Below are positions 27,124 through 34,457 of a stretch of 60,164 bases of DNA, piece after piece. Both the position numbers and the translations under genes were made by a program. Within the stretch, counting starts at the first letter, position 1, and the number at the start of each line of letters is the position of its first letter. Below the pieces are notes generated by a model. It saw only the letters and a program-made list of their open reading frames with translations. It was not told the origin of the DNA and ran no database searches. The stretch covers positions 1-60,164 of the forward strand of contig JANXMZ010000042.1 of assembly GCA_025354385.1 (NCBI GenBank), given 5' to 3'. This stretch comes from Bacteroidota bacterium (lineage in GTDB: Bacteria; Bacteroidota; Bacteroidia; NS11-12g; UBA955).

Positions 27124-27777
27124 ATGGACATAGCTGCCAATATCATTTATGAAGATAATCATTTAATTGCCATTAATAAACCCAGTGGTATTTTGGTTCA
27201 AGGTGATGAAACTGGCGATATCCCATTATCCGAATTGGTCAAAGAATTCTTAAAGAAAAGGGAACACAAACCCGGCAATGTATTTTGTGGGGTTATTCAT
27301 AGAATAGATAGACCAGTGAGCGGGGTTGTTATTTTAGCAAAAACCAGCAAGGGCCTCTCTAAAATGAATGAACTTTTTAGAGAAGATAAAATTAAAAAAA
27401 CATATTTGGCCTTAGTAAATGGTGTGCCGTTAGAAACAGAAAAAGAATTGAGAAATTTTTTGCGCAAAAACAGCAAAACTAAAAAAGCAGATGTTTTTAA
27501 TAAGGCGATAGAAAATAGCAAAGAATCCGTTTTAAGTTATGCCATAAAAGAGTTTAGAGGCCATCAAACTTTATTGGAAGTTAAACCAATAACGGGGCGT
27601 TTTCACCAAATAAGGGCGCAGCTTGCTTATAACAAAACACCGATTGTAGGCGATTTAAAATATGGGGCACCACAAGTTTTAAAAAACAAATCTATTTGCT
27701 TACATGCCTATCAGATAGAATTTACACATCCTATCAAAAATGAGTTAGTGAAAATAAATTGTCCCCCTCCTTTCTGA
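27124..27777 (+). CDS. RluA-family RNA pseudouridine synthase
   Basis: 217 residues, a catalytic domain without an S4 RNA-binding domain. The catalytic Asp lies in CGVIHRIDRPVSGVV. KTYLALV and KPITGRFHQIRAQLAY with VGDLKYG are the other family blocks. It isomerises uridine in rRNA or tRNA; the target site cannot be read from sequence. It starts 1 nt after murB. Confidence 0.9.
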   Translation: MDIAANIIYEDNHLIAINKPSGILVQGDETGDIPLSELVKEFLKKREHKPGNVFCGVIHRIDRPVSGVVILAKTSKGLSKMNELFREDKIKKTYLALVNGVPLETEKELRNFLRKNSKTKKADVFNKAIENSKESVLSYAIKEFRGHQTLLEVKPITGRFHQIRAQLAYNKTPIVGDLKYGAPQVLKNKSICLHAYQIEFTHPIKNELVKINCPPPF

Positions 27778-28085
27778 TAATTCTGCCATTTTTTACTCAA
27801 TAAACAATGTACTAATAATGCCTAGGAGTGTTTATACTTAGTAGGGCAAAAACGACGCTAGCCTTTCGAAAAATCGGTCTATTTATTTAACTTTGACTCT
27901 TATCGCAAAAAAATAAATCATTTGTTATTCAGTTCATTAACAAAATTATTAATAGTATATACAAGTATTGTTTTTATTTTTAAATCCTTGCTCTATGTTT
28001 GATTATAAGTTGTTGATATCACTAGGTTTTAGTACTTATAAGTGCAAATACTTAACGATAACAACGGGTTAATACATACAGCAAT
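27778..28085. other. Intergenic region with candidate promoters
   Basis: No gene seen. Exact TAnnTTTG boxes occur at 27888-27895 (TAACTTTG, TTTC upstream with a 21-nt spacer) and at 27994-28001. No clear terminator follows the pseudouridine synthase gene. Confidence 0.4.
27968..28001 (+). promoter_or_regulatory. Candidate promoter, TTG-N23-TATGTTTG
   Basis: TATGTTTG (27994-28001) matches the -7 consensus exactly and TTG (27968-27970) is at the long end of the accepted spacing. The predicted leader to the ATG at 28086 is about 80 nt. Confidence 0.4.
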
Positions 28086-28871
28086 ATGAATACTAAAATT
28101 ATTAAACTAGTTTTGGTTCTACTACTTATTTGTCCAATTTTCTCAGCAAAATCGCAAATAAAACTAGGGAACAATGTCACCTCTATCAACGCTTCAAGCC
28201 TATTAGAGCTTGAAAGTACTACGAAAGGCCTTCTTTTCACTCGCATGACTTCAACTCAAATGAACGCTTTAACAGGTGTTAAAGGTTTGGTTGTATTTAA
28301 CACCGATAGCAATTGTCTTTTTAATCACACTGGAACAGCATGGATTAGTTTATGCCGTACAGGTATTACGAGCCTTAATGGAGCATGGGTAACCACAGGA
28401 AATACTTCTTCTGGGGGTAGTTATTTGGGAACAAGTAACAATTCCGATTTGGTTGTAAAAACAAATGCCATTGAGCGATTGCGCATCGATTCCAGTACCG
28501 GTAATGTGGGTATAAAAACCACCAATCCACTCACTACACTTTCTGTTTATGGTGGCTTATCTATTGGAAAGTGCGATTCTGTTGCCCTCACTTCGGATAA
28601 TCAAGTCATTTCAGTTGGCAATACCTCTAGCATATTCTTTTCGTCCAATACTGCGACTTCCTCACAACGAACCATTATTCTAGGAGACGGATTGGTAATG
28701 GGTCAGATGCTCATATTGATTAACATCGATAGAGACGCCAATGATGCGATGGAAGTACCAGACAATAATAACACTAAACTAAGTGGAACTATTACAATGA
28801 ATAAGGATGATACGCTAACCCTTATGTGGAATGGTTTGGATTGGATACAGTTAGCATTTACCAATAATTAA
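28086..28871 (+). CDS. Secreted cell-surface/fibre-like protein
   Basis: 261 residues. The signal peptide (1-25, ending SAKSQ) is followed by SSLLELESTTKGLLFTRM and GLVVFNTDSNCLFNHTG, a stretch typical of Bacteroidota surface proteins, then a tail-fibre-like ERLRIDSSTGNVGIKTTNP block. The C-terminal 90 residues form an all-beta region without a T9SS sorting tail. It probably acts with the T9SS protein that starts 2 nt after its stop. No enzymatic motif is seen. Confidence 0.7.
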   Translation: MNTKIIKLVLVLLLICPIFSAKSQIKLGNNVTSINASSLLELESTTKGLLFTRMTSTQMNALTGVKGLVVFNTDSNCLFNHTGTAWISLCRTGITSLNGAWVTTGNTSSGGSYLGTSNNSDLVVKTNAIERLRIDSSTGNVGIKTTNPLTTLSVYGGLSIGKCDSVALTSDNQVISVGNTSSIFFSSNTATSSQRTIILGDGLVMGQMLILINIDRDANDAMEVPDNNNTKLSGTITMNKDDTLTLMWNGLDWIQLAFTNN

Positions 28872-28873
28872 TC

Positions 28874-30520
28874 ATGAAACATTTAATTTTATTTAGCTTC
28901 CTTTTTCTGGGAAGTTGGAAAATATTTGCCCAAAATTCGGCTAAACTTTTCGGCACTGATTCAATGTTTATAGGCGATGGCGGAAATATAAGTATTTGGG
29001 GAAATTTTTATAATGCAGGCAATAGCAGTACTGGTGGTTCCCTCATTATTAAAAGCAATGGCTATGTAAAAATGTATGGTGATACCTTGCAAAATATGGG
29101 CGCCTCGCAAATTGCCGGTACTGGATCGTTCGAAATGATACGTCCCCGTCCTACTCCATATGCATCTTCCTTAGGGCAAACGATTATTTCAGGGGGACCT
29201 ACCATGTCTTTCAGCAATTTTACAGTGAATACAACTGCCGCTATTCAATTAAAAAATTATGATTTAAAAGTTAGAGATACATTAAAATTCATTTCTGGAT
29301 GTTTGGTATTGAACAATAACGACTTAATTCTAGGGAATGGTTACCCAGGAGTTATTACAGGGTATAACCAAAATAGTTTTGTGGTTACCAATAATAATAC
29401 ACGTGATACTTTAAAAGGCTTTTTGAAAAGAGAACAAATAGGCTCCACAAGCATTGTATTTCCAATTGGACAGGCCATAGGAGATTACACGCCAGCAATG
29501 ATTCAAAATACTGGCACCACAGATGATTTTAAAGTAAGGGTTTTTGATTCCGTTTACGAGGATGGCTATGTGGAAAATTTATATGCTCCTTCAAATGTTC
29601 AAGCAAGTTTGAGAAGTGTTCAAAGAACCTGGGATATACGTGAGGGCATAAAAGGCGGCAGTAATGTGAACCTTACCTTACAATACAATACTGCAACAGA
29701 GCCTACCATTTTTAGCAATAATAGATCGCGTGCCTTTATATCTCATTACACAGGAGTATACCCCAATACGGGTGGTGATACTGTTTCTAACTGGAAATGG
29801 GATTTATTTAAAAGGAACAGCACTGCGGCTCCGAGTTCATCTGGCACACTAACCACTGGTAGTGCAATTGCAAGTGCAGCCATGAAATCGCGTTCGGGCA
29901 TTACCTCCTTCTCTCCATTTTCTATTACAACATGGTTTGCTGGGGCCACACCTTTGCCAGTTCAACTAATTGCATTCGATGCGGAATGGGTAAATAACAA
30001 CGATGCTATGCTGGCTTGGACCTTGGCTAATCCAGAGATAATATCGGAAATGACTTTGGAAAGAAGCTTAGACAATGGTTCTTTCGAAACCATTAATAAG
30101 TTCGCTGCACCCAAGCAACAAAACAATTTCAACATGGTTGACATAGGCTTAAGGAATATGGCCAGTGATTATGCCATCTATCGATTAAAGCTGATAGAAT
30201 TAAATGGCAGCATCAGTTACAGCGATGAGAAAATATTAAAGATCAAAGGTAAAAATTCGGGTCTTGTTATAAACGCCTTTCCTAATCCTGCCAATAAAAG
30301 TTTTAATTTAATACTTGACCCCGCGCTCATGGAAGTTGACGCCAAAGTGACTTTAACCAATAGCTTAGGGCAAATCGTTTTTGAATACACAATAAATGAA
30401 AATAGTAATTCAACAATAAGTTTAGAAATACCAACCCTTAACTTAAGTGAAGGTATTTATCATTTAAATATAAACAGTAGTAGCCATGCGGCACAGCAAA
30501 AATTAATCATCATGCATTAA
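28874..30520 (+). CDS. Large T9SS type A secreted surface protein
   Basis: 548 residues. A signal peptide (1-19, ending IFAQ), then a beta-rich region with repeated Gly/Asn-rich strands up to about residue 360. LPVQLIAFDAEWVNNNDAMLAW opens the beta-sandwich that often precedes the sorting domain in this phylum. The T9SS type A domain occupies about 468-548 (INAFPNPANKSF, TLTNSLGQIVF, LSEGIYHLNI, QQKLIIMH). It is co-transcribed with the 28086 gene and closed by the terminator at 30551-30585. Its exact role is unknown, but surface or matrix function is likely. Confidence 0.85.
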   Translation: MKHLILFSFLFLGSWKIFAQNSAKLFGTDSMFIGDGGNISIWGNFYNAGNSSTGGSLIIKSNGYVKMYGDTLQNMGASQIAGTGSFEMIRPRPTPYASSLGQTIISGGPTMSFSNFTVNTTAAIQLKNYDLKVRDTLKFISGCLVLNNNDLILGNGYPGVITGYNQNSFVVTNNNTRDTLKGFLKREQIGSTSIVFPIGQAIGDYTPAMIQNTGTTDDFKVRVFDSVYEDGYVENLYAPSNVQASLRSVQRTWDIREGIKGGSNVNLTLQYNTATEPTIFSNNRSRAFISHYTGVYPNTGGDTVSNWKWDLFKRNSTAAPSSSGTLTTGSAIASAAMKSRSGITSFSPFSITTWFAGATPLPVQLIAFDAEWVNNNDAMLAWTLANPEIISEMTLERSLDNGSFETINKFAAPKQQNNFNMVDIGLRNMASDYAIYRLKLIELNGSISYSDEKILKIKGKNSGLVINAFPNPANKSFNLILDPALMEVDAKVTLTNSLGQIVFEYTINENSNSTISLEIPTLNLSEGIYHLNINSSSHAAQQKLIIMH

Positions 30521-30550
30521 AAGATATTCTGAGTTTTGAATTGTATAGTT

Positions 30551-30585
30551 AAAAAATGTCGCCCAATTGGGTGGCATTTTTTTTT
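30551..30585 (+). terminator. Intrinsic terminator
   Basis: ATGTCGCCC (30556-30564) pairs with GGGTGGCAT (30569-30577) with two G-U pairs and an AATT loop, preceded by A6 and followed by a nine-base T run. It lies 30 nt after the stop of the T9SS gene. Confidence 0.8.
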
Positions 30586-31072
30586 GACTTTTATTCCTGA
30601 AAATGGGTGAATTGGACCCTTTTTTAGTATTAAAATACCTAAAATTGAGTATTAATACAGAGTATTAAACACTAAAAACCAAGAAAAATTACAAAATATC
30701 TATTTTTCATATAACTAATTATCAAATACTTACACTACAAATATTGTTTAAAACCTGTTTTTTTTGATATTAACTAGTACTAAAATACCAAAATGTATTA
30801 TTTTTGCCTCAACTAAAACACAATTATTATGAATTACACAACGAAAGGATTTCTTAAAGATTGAATCTAATTTCACTCTAAAAAACACTTCAAATTTTCT
30901 TAAAAAATTAAATGTTGAAATAGCATTTAAAGAATCTTAAAAAATTAAGATTTATTGTTCAAGCAATTTTGCTTGTCATGGGAATTTTTTGTGTCGGAAT
31001 TATTCAAATTTAAAAAACAATTTCAAAATTGATTCGTAAAAACAAAAAGCAAAAATTAAAACACCCAATACA
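30586..31072. promoter_or_regulatory. Long AT-rich regulatory leader with repeated palindromes
   Basis: No gene of normal size. It contains GTATTAAAATAC (30627-30638), the palindrome GTATTAATAC (30649-30658), GTATTAAACAC (30662-30672) and GTACTAAAATAC (30777-30788). A -7 box lies at 30799-30806 and an 11-codon frame at 30829-30864. A 14-bp direct repeat TCTTAAAAAATTAA occurs at 30898 and 30935, the second copy lying in a perfect 8-bp hairpin (30933-30952). The leader to the ATG at 31073 would be about 260 nt, the longest in the window. Confidence 0.45.
30799..30806 (+). promoter_or_regulatory. -7 promoter box (TATTTTTG)
   Basis: Exact TAnnTTTG match, preceded 10 nt upstream by the GTACTAAAATAC motif. 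The only upstream TTTG is 32 nt away, too far for a standard -33 element, so an activator may be needed. Confidence 0.4.
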
Positions 31073-32695
31073 ATGAAAAACAAATTACAAACCTTACTGA
31101 TTGCTTCTATTATTCTAGTTGCCAATTCAGTATTCTCAAAATCGACTACCTGGAATGGTAGTGCTTGGAGCAACAGTGCTCCCTCTGGATCTGCAGATAT
31201 AGTTACCATTACAGGCAACTACACGCTTTCTTCCTCTATTACCTACGGAAGTTTAACCATTAGTAATAGTGCTACAATGACGATGGGTGCCAGCCTTACA
31301 GTAAGCGGAAATTTAACACTTGCTGGAGGCACCTTGTATTCCAATGGCAATACATTAATTTTAAGTGGCAACATAACGGTTACTGGCAACAGTACGCTAA
31401 GAGGTAATTCTTTAGCTAGAGTGGATATAAACGGCAACTTACTTACCATTAATGGAGGCTCATTAACCTTAAACAATTTTGAATTAGTAATCGATGATTT
31501 AACATTTTCTTCAAACCATTACATTAATAGCTCAAATGGTGGCTTTCTTTCATTTGACAATTCTTCTCAACACAGCATTAATGGCAGTTCAGGTGCAAGC
31601 CCTGGCTTTGCTACCAATAATGCTCATGTGAATGCTAAAGTTAGATTATACACCGCAAACGGCAACTCTAATACCTTTTACTTTCCTATAGGCGATGGCA
31701 CAGTTTATTCTCCATTTATTTTTGACCCTACCAACGTTCCAAACTCTGGAACAAGCTATACACATTATATTGAAGCTATTTATACAGGCGCTAAATCGAC
31801 TAACACAACTTTGGATTTAACGACTTTGAATTCTGCTAGCGGTTATGAATACTGGACAGTTGCAACTTCTAGTTCAAGTATACAAGGACAGATTTCATTG
31901 AGATACGATAACAATGCAGGTAAAACCGGTAAGACTGTTGTAAATTCAGTTAGTAACATCAATTCCGATTTAATCATTGCCAATTATATCAGTGGTAAAT
32001 GGAGTGGTATTAGCTCCTCTAGAGCCACCGCTTCTAGTATTACAGTAGTTTCATCTACATCCACTAGTATTTCACCAAATACATTTTACACCTTGGCTTC
32101 TAACAATTCAAGAACGTCTTTCTTAGTGCCGTTGCCCGTTTCTTTGATTAACTTTAGTGCTATTGTAAACAAAGAAGTTAAATCTGTTGAATTAAATTGG
32201 GCTACAGCCTCTGAGGAAAACAATCAATACTTTGAAGTTATGAAAACGACCGACTTTGTCAATTGGACTGCTATAGGTCGTGTTTACAGCAAAGGTTCCG
32301 GTAACGACATGAAAGTATACAATTTTGTTGATGCTCAGCCATCTAATACCAATCATTACAAATTAAAAGTTGTATCTAATAATGGTGAATTCTCTTTCAG
32401 CGACATTAAAGTGGCTCGCTTGAATGAAACTTTGAATACAACGGTTATTGTTTACCCTAACCCTGCTAATGCAAGTGTAAATCTGAAACTTGAAAACATG
32501 GACATGAGCAATCCTGTAAGCATACAACTGGTAAATCCAATGGGACAGATAGTATTCAACCAAATTATCACAGAAAATTTCTCTAATATGGTAAACACTG
32601 CCATACAAACTTCAGAATTTGCAGCTGGTATTTATCAAGTAAATATCTCTGGAAGCTATGGAACAATTACTCAAAAACTAATCATCACTCACTAG
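31073..32695 (+). CDS. Large T9SS type A secreted surface protein with beta-strand repeats
   Basis: 540 residues. A signal peptide (1-22) is followed by STTWNGSAWSN and a run of short repeated Ser/Thr/Gly/Asn strands (about 45-150: GSLTISNS, GASLTVSGNLTLAGG, GNTLILSGNITVTGN), suggesting a beta-helix or stacked-strand shaft. LPVSLINFSA (about 355) begins the pre-sorting sandwich, and 460-540 are the T9SS type A domain (VIVYPNPANASV, LVNPMGQIVF, FAAGIYQVNI, TQKLIITH). The tail resembles that of the 28874 protein. It is monocistronic, with a long leader and a strong terminator. Confidence 0.85.
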   Translation: MKNKLQTLLIASIILVANSVFSKSTTWNGSAWSNSAPSGSADIVTITGNYTLSSSITYGSLTISNSATMTMGASLTVSGNLTLAGGTLYSNGNTLILSGNITVTGNSTLRGNSLARVDINGNLLTINGGSLTLNNFELVIDDLTFSSNHYINSSNGGFLSFDNSSQHSINGSSGASPGFATNNAHVNAKVRLYTANGNSNTFYFPIGDGTVYSPFIFDPTNVPNSGTSYTHYIEAIYTGAKSTNTTLDLTTLNSASGYEYWTVATSSSSIQGQISLRYDNNAGKTGKTVVNSVSNINSDLIIANYISGKWSGISSSRATASSITVVSSTSTSISPNTFYTLASNNSRTSFLVPLPVSLINFSAIVNKEVKSVELNWATASEENNQYFEVMKTTDFVNWTAIGRVYSKGSGNDMKVYNFVDAQPSNTNHYKLKVVSNNGEFSFSDIKVARLNETLNTTVIVYPNPANASVNLKLENMDMSNPVSIQLVNPMGQIVFNQIITENFSNMVNTAIQTSEFAAGIYQVNISGSYGTITQKLIITH

Positions 32696-32732
32696 TCCTT
32701 ATTTTTTAAATTTATAGTTTAGTTTTAAAATG

Positions 32733-32766
32733 AGTGCTGATCTTGAAAGGGGTCAGCACTTTTTTT
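32733..32766 (+). terminator. Intrinsic terminator
   Basis: AGTGCTGATC (32733-32742) pairs with GGTCAGCACT (32751-32760) with one G-U pair and an 8-nt loop, then a run of T. It lies 38 nt after the T9SS gene stop. Confidence 0.85.
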
Positions 32767-32798
32767 GTTAGAAATATTTTTCATAGCCAATAATCTTT

Positions 32799-32806
32799 TA
32801 AGTTTG
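32799..32806 (+). promoter_or_regulatory. -7 box that decides the Crp/Fnr start
   Basis: TAAGTTTG matches TAnnTTTG exactly. It ends 1 nt before the ATG at 32808, so that codon would lie at or upstream of the transcript start. The ATG at 32820, 13 nt after the box, is the better start. Confidence 0.45.
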
Positions 32807-32819
32807 TATGAATTTATCT

Positions 32820-33392
32820 ATGACAGAATTAGAAACCTATATACAATCTTATTTTGGGGTGAGTCCTGAGGACTTGGCAGCCATTGCCTCTCAATTCAAA
32901 GAGAAGCAATGTAAAAAAGGTGATTTTCTTTTAAAGACTGGCAATCATTGCGATGAACTAAGTTTTATTCAATCGGGTTTAATTCGTATTTACGTTAATA
33001 CCCAAGAAAAAGAAGTTACACAATGGATTTCTAGCAAGGGTTATTTTGTGACAGATTTATCTGCCTTTGTTTTTGACAACCCCGCCCGATGGAATATGCA
33101 AGCTTTGACAGATATGAAGCTATACACCATTTCAAAAAAAGACTATCGCTTATTAGGTAAAGATATTCCAAAATGGCATGAACTCGAAAAACTTTTCATT
33201 GCCCGTTGCTTTGCTTTTTTAGAAGAGCGAATTTTCTCACACCTTTCTATGAGTGCCGAAGAGCGTTACCAATTATTTTTTGAACAAAACAAATCCTTGT
33301 TTAATGAAGTACCGCTTCAATACATAGCCTCTATGTTGGGCATGACTCCTGAGACTTTTAGTCGCATTAGAAAAAAGAGTATTCAAAGTTAA
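32820..33392 (+). CDS. Crp/Fnr-family transcriptional regulator
   Basis: 190 residues from the ATG at 32820; 32808 would add four. The N-terminal cyclic-nucleotide-binding-type beta-roll (about 15-110) is followed by the dimer helix and a winged helix. The recognition helix reads MTPETFSRIRKK. The Glu-Thr-x-Ser-Arg pattern equals the one FNR uses to read TTGAT half-sites. There is no four-cysteine cluster of the oxygen-sensing FNR kind, so the signal is unknown. A perfect TTGAT-N4-ATCAA site lies just after the gene, in front of the next one. Confidence 0.85.
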   Translation: MTELETYIQSYFGVSPEDLAAIASQFKEKQCKKGDFLLKTGNHCDELSFIQSGLIRIYVNTQEKEVTQWISSKGYFVTDLSAFVFDNPARWNMQALTDMKLYTISKKDYRLLGKDIPKWHELEKLFIARCFAFLEERIFSHLSMSAEERYQLFFEQNKSLFNEVPLQYIASMLGMTPETFSRIRKKSIQS

Positions 33393-33397
33393 TTTTT

Positions 33398-33415
33398 TCT
33401 TGATATAGATCAAGA
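33398..33415. promoter_or_regulatory. FNR-type operator palindrome
   Basis: TCTTGAT-ATAG-ATCAAGA has perfect 7-bp arms and contains the exact FNR consensus TTGAT-N4-ATCAA (33400-33413). It lies between the Crp/Fnr gene and the SRPBCC gene, centred about 60 bp before the latter's ATG. If the near-consensus box CAACTTTG (33437-33444) is the -7 element, the centre falls near -42, where FNR-type activators typically bind. Confidence 0.65.
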
Positions 33416-33438
33416 GGACCACTCTCCATTTACTATCA

Positions 33439-33463
33439 ACTTTGTACTATTAAAATACAAAGT
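33439..33463. repeat. Perfect 8-bp inverted repeat before a start codon
   Basis: ACTTTGTA (33439-33446) and TACAAAGT (33456-33463) flank a 9-nt spacer and end 3 nt before the ATG at 33467. As RNA it would form a hairpin just ahead of the start; as DNA it could be a second operator. Confidence 0.45.
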
Positions 33464-33466
33464 AAA

Positions 33467-33910
33467 ATGTCTAAAGAAATTAAAACATCCGTAAAAATTA
33501 AAGCCAATGCTGCAAGGGTTTGGCAAGTACTTAGCAACTTTAAAAGCTACCCAGAATGGAATCCATTTATTAAAAAAATTGAGGGAGATATTAAAGTGGG
33601 GCAAACATTCAAAACTTTCATTCAACCTCCAGGTAATAAAGGCATGTCCTTTCAACCAACCGTATTGGTTTATGATGCACAAAAAGAATTTAAATGGATT
33701 GGTCACCTGTGGTTCAAAGGTTTGTTTGATGGCGAACACCGTTTTCTTATTGAAGCCAACGAGGATGGTAGCACAACATTGCATCAAAGCGAAAAATTTA
33801 GCGGCTTACTGGTGCCTTTGTTCAAAAAAATGTTAGACAGGGATACCCTTGAAGGATTTAGGCTGATGAATGATAAATTAAAAGAAATAGCGGAACAAGT
33901 ACCTTCCTAA
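33467..33910 (+). CDS. SRPBCC-family (polyketide cyclase/START-like) protein
   Basis: 147 residues, one SRPBCC domain: IKTSVKIKANAARVWQVL, then FKSYPEWNPFIKKIEG with the conserved Trp-Asn-Pro, a beta sheet, and a C-terminal helix (DTLEGFRLMNDKLKEIAEQ). It is probably a small-molecule or lipid-binding protein; no catalytic assignment is possible. It follows the Crp/Fnr gene by 74 nt, and the FNR-type site between them suggests that regulator controls it. Confidence 0.85.
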   Translation: MSKEIKTSVKIKANAARVWQVLSNFKSYPEWNPFIKKIEGDIKVGQTFKTFIQPPGNKGMSFQPTVLVYDAQKEFKWIGHLWFKGLFDGEHRFLIEANEDGSTTLHQSEKFSGLLVPLFKKMLDRDTLEGFRLMNDKLKEIAEQVPS

Positions 33911-33985
33911 TTTCATTCATTAATCTTCATGCGATACTTTATGTTTAAAAATCCGCAAGGAGTTTTTATAACAAACAAATTGAAC

Positions 33986-33993
33986 TATGTTTG
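33986..33993 (+). promoter_or_regulatory. -7 box close to a start codon (TATGTTTG)
   Basis: Exact TAnnTTTG match ending 9 nt before the ATG at 34003. TTTT at 33963-33966 is a weak -33 candidate (19-nt spacer). The leader would be only a few bases. Confidence 0.45.
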
Positions 33994-34002
33994 TTTTGAT
34001 TT

Positions 34003-34446
34003 ATGAATTATGATTTAAATGAATTTAAGACCGTACTTTCATTGAGAATAGATTGGAGCGAAATGGATTTATTTGGACATGTCAACAATGTTGAATTCTT
34101 CAAATACATGCAGGCTTCGCGGGTTAATTATTGGGATGAAATTGGATTAACACATTCATTCCGAGATTTAAAAATAGGACCTATGTTGGCTTCGGCTTCA
34201 TGTCAGTTTAAAAAAACATTGTTTTACCCCGGTCAAATAAAAGTATTGGCAAGAATAGATTTTATTAAGAATACCAGTTTCGGTTTGACCCATCTGATTT
34301 TAAATGAAAACAATGAACTAGCCGGCATAGGAACTGATATTGTAGTGCTTTATGATTACAATATAAATCAGAAAATGCCCATCCCTATAGATATTCGGAA
34401 TGCCATTCATTTAAGAGAAGGTAAAATATTCGATACGACTGCCTAA
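34003..34446 (+). CDS. Hotdog-fold acyl-CoA thioesterase
   Basis: 147 residues. The 4HBT/YbgC-type signature is near the N-terminus: RIDWSEMDLFGHVNNVEFFKYMQ, with Asp and the GHVNN turn, followed by the long hotdog helix and a beta sheet (CQFKKTLFYPGQIKVLARID). It hydrolyses acyl-CoA or acyl-ACP thioesters in the cytoplasm; the chain specificity cannot be told. It appears monocistronic with a near-leaderless promoter (33986-33993) and converges on the large PKD gene. Confidence 0.88.
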   Translation: MNYDLNEFKTVLSLRIDWSEMDLFGHVNNVEFFKYMQASRVNYWDEIGLTHSFRDLKIGPMLASASCQFKKTLFYPGQIKVLARIDFIKNTSFGLTHLILNENNELAGIGTDIVVLYDYNINQKMPIPIDIRNAIHLREGKIFDTTA

Positions 34447-34457
34447 CCTTATAATAT

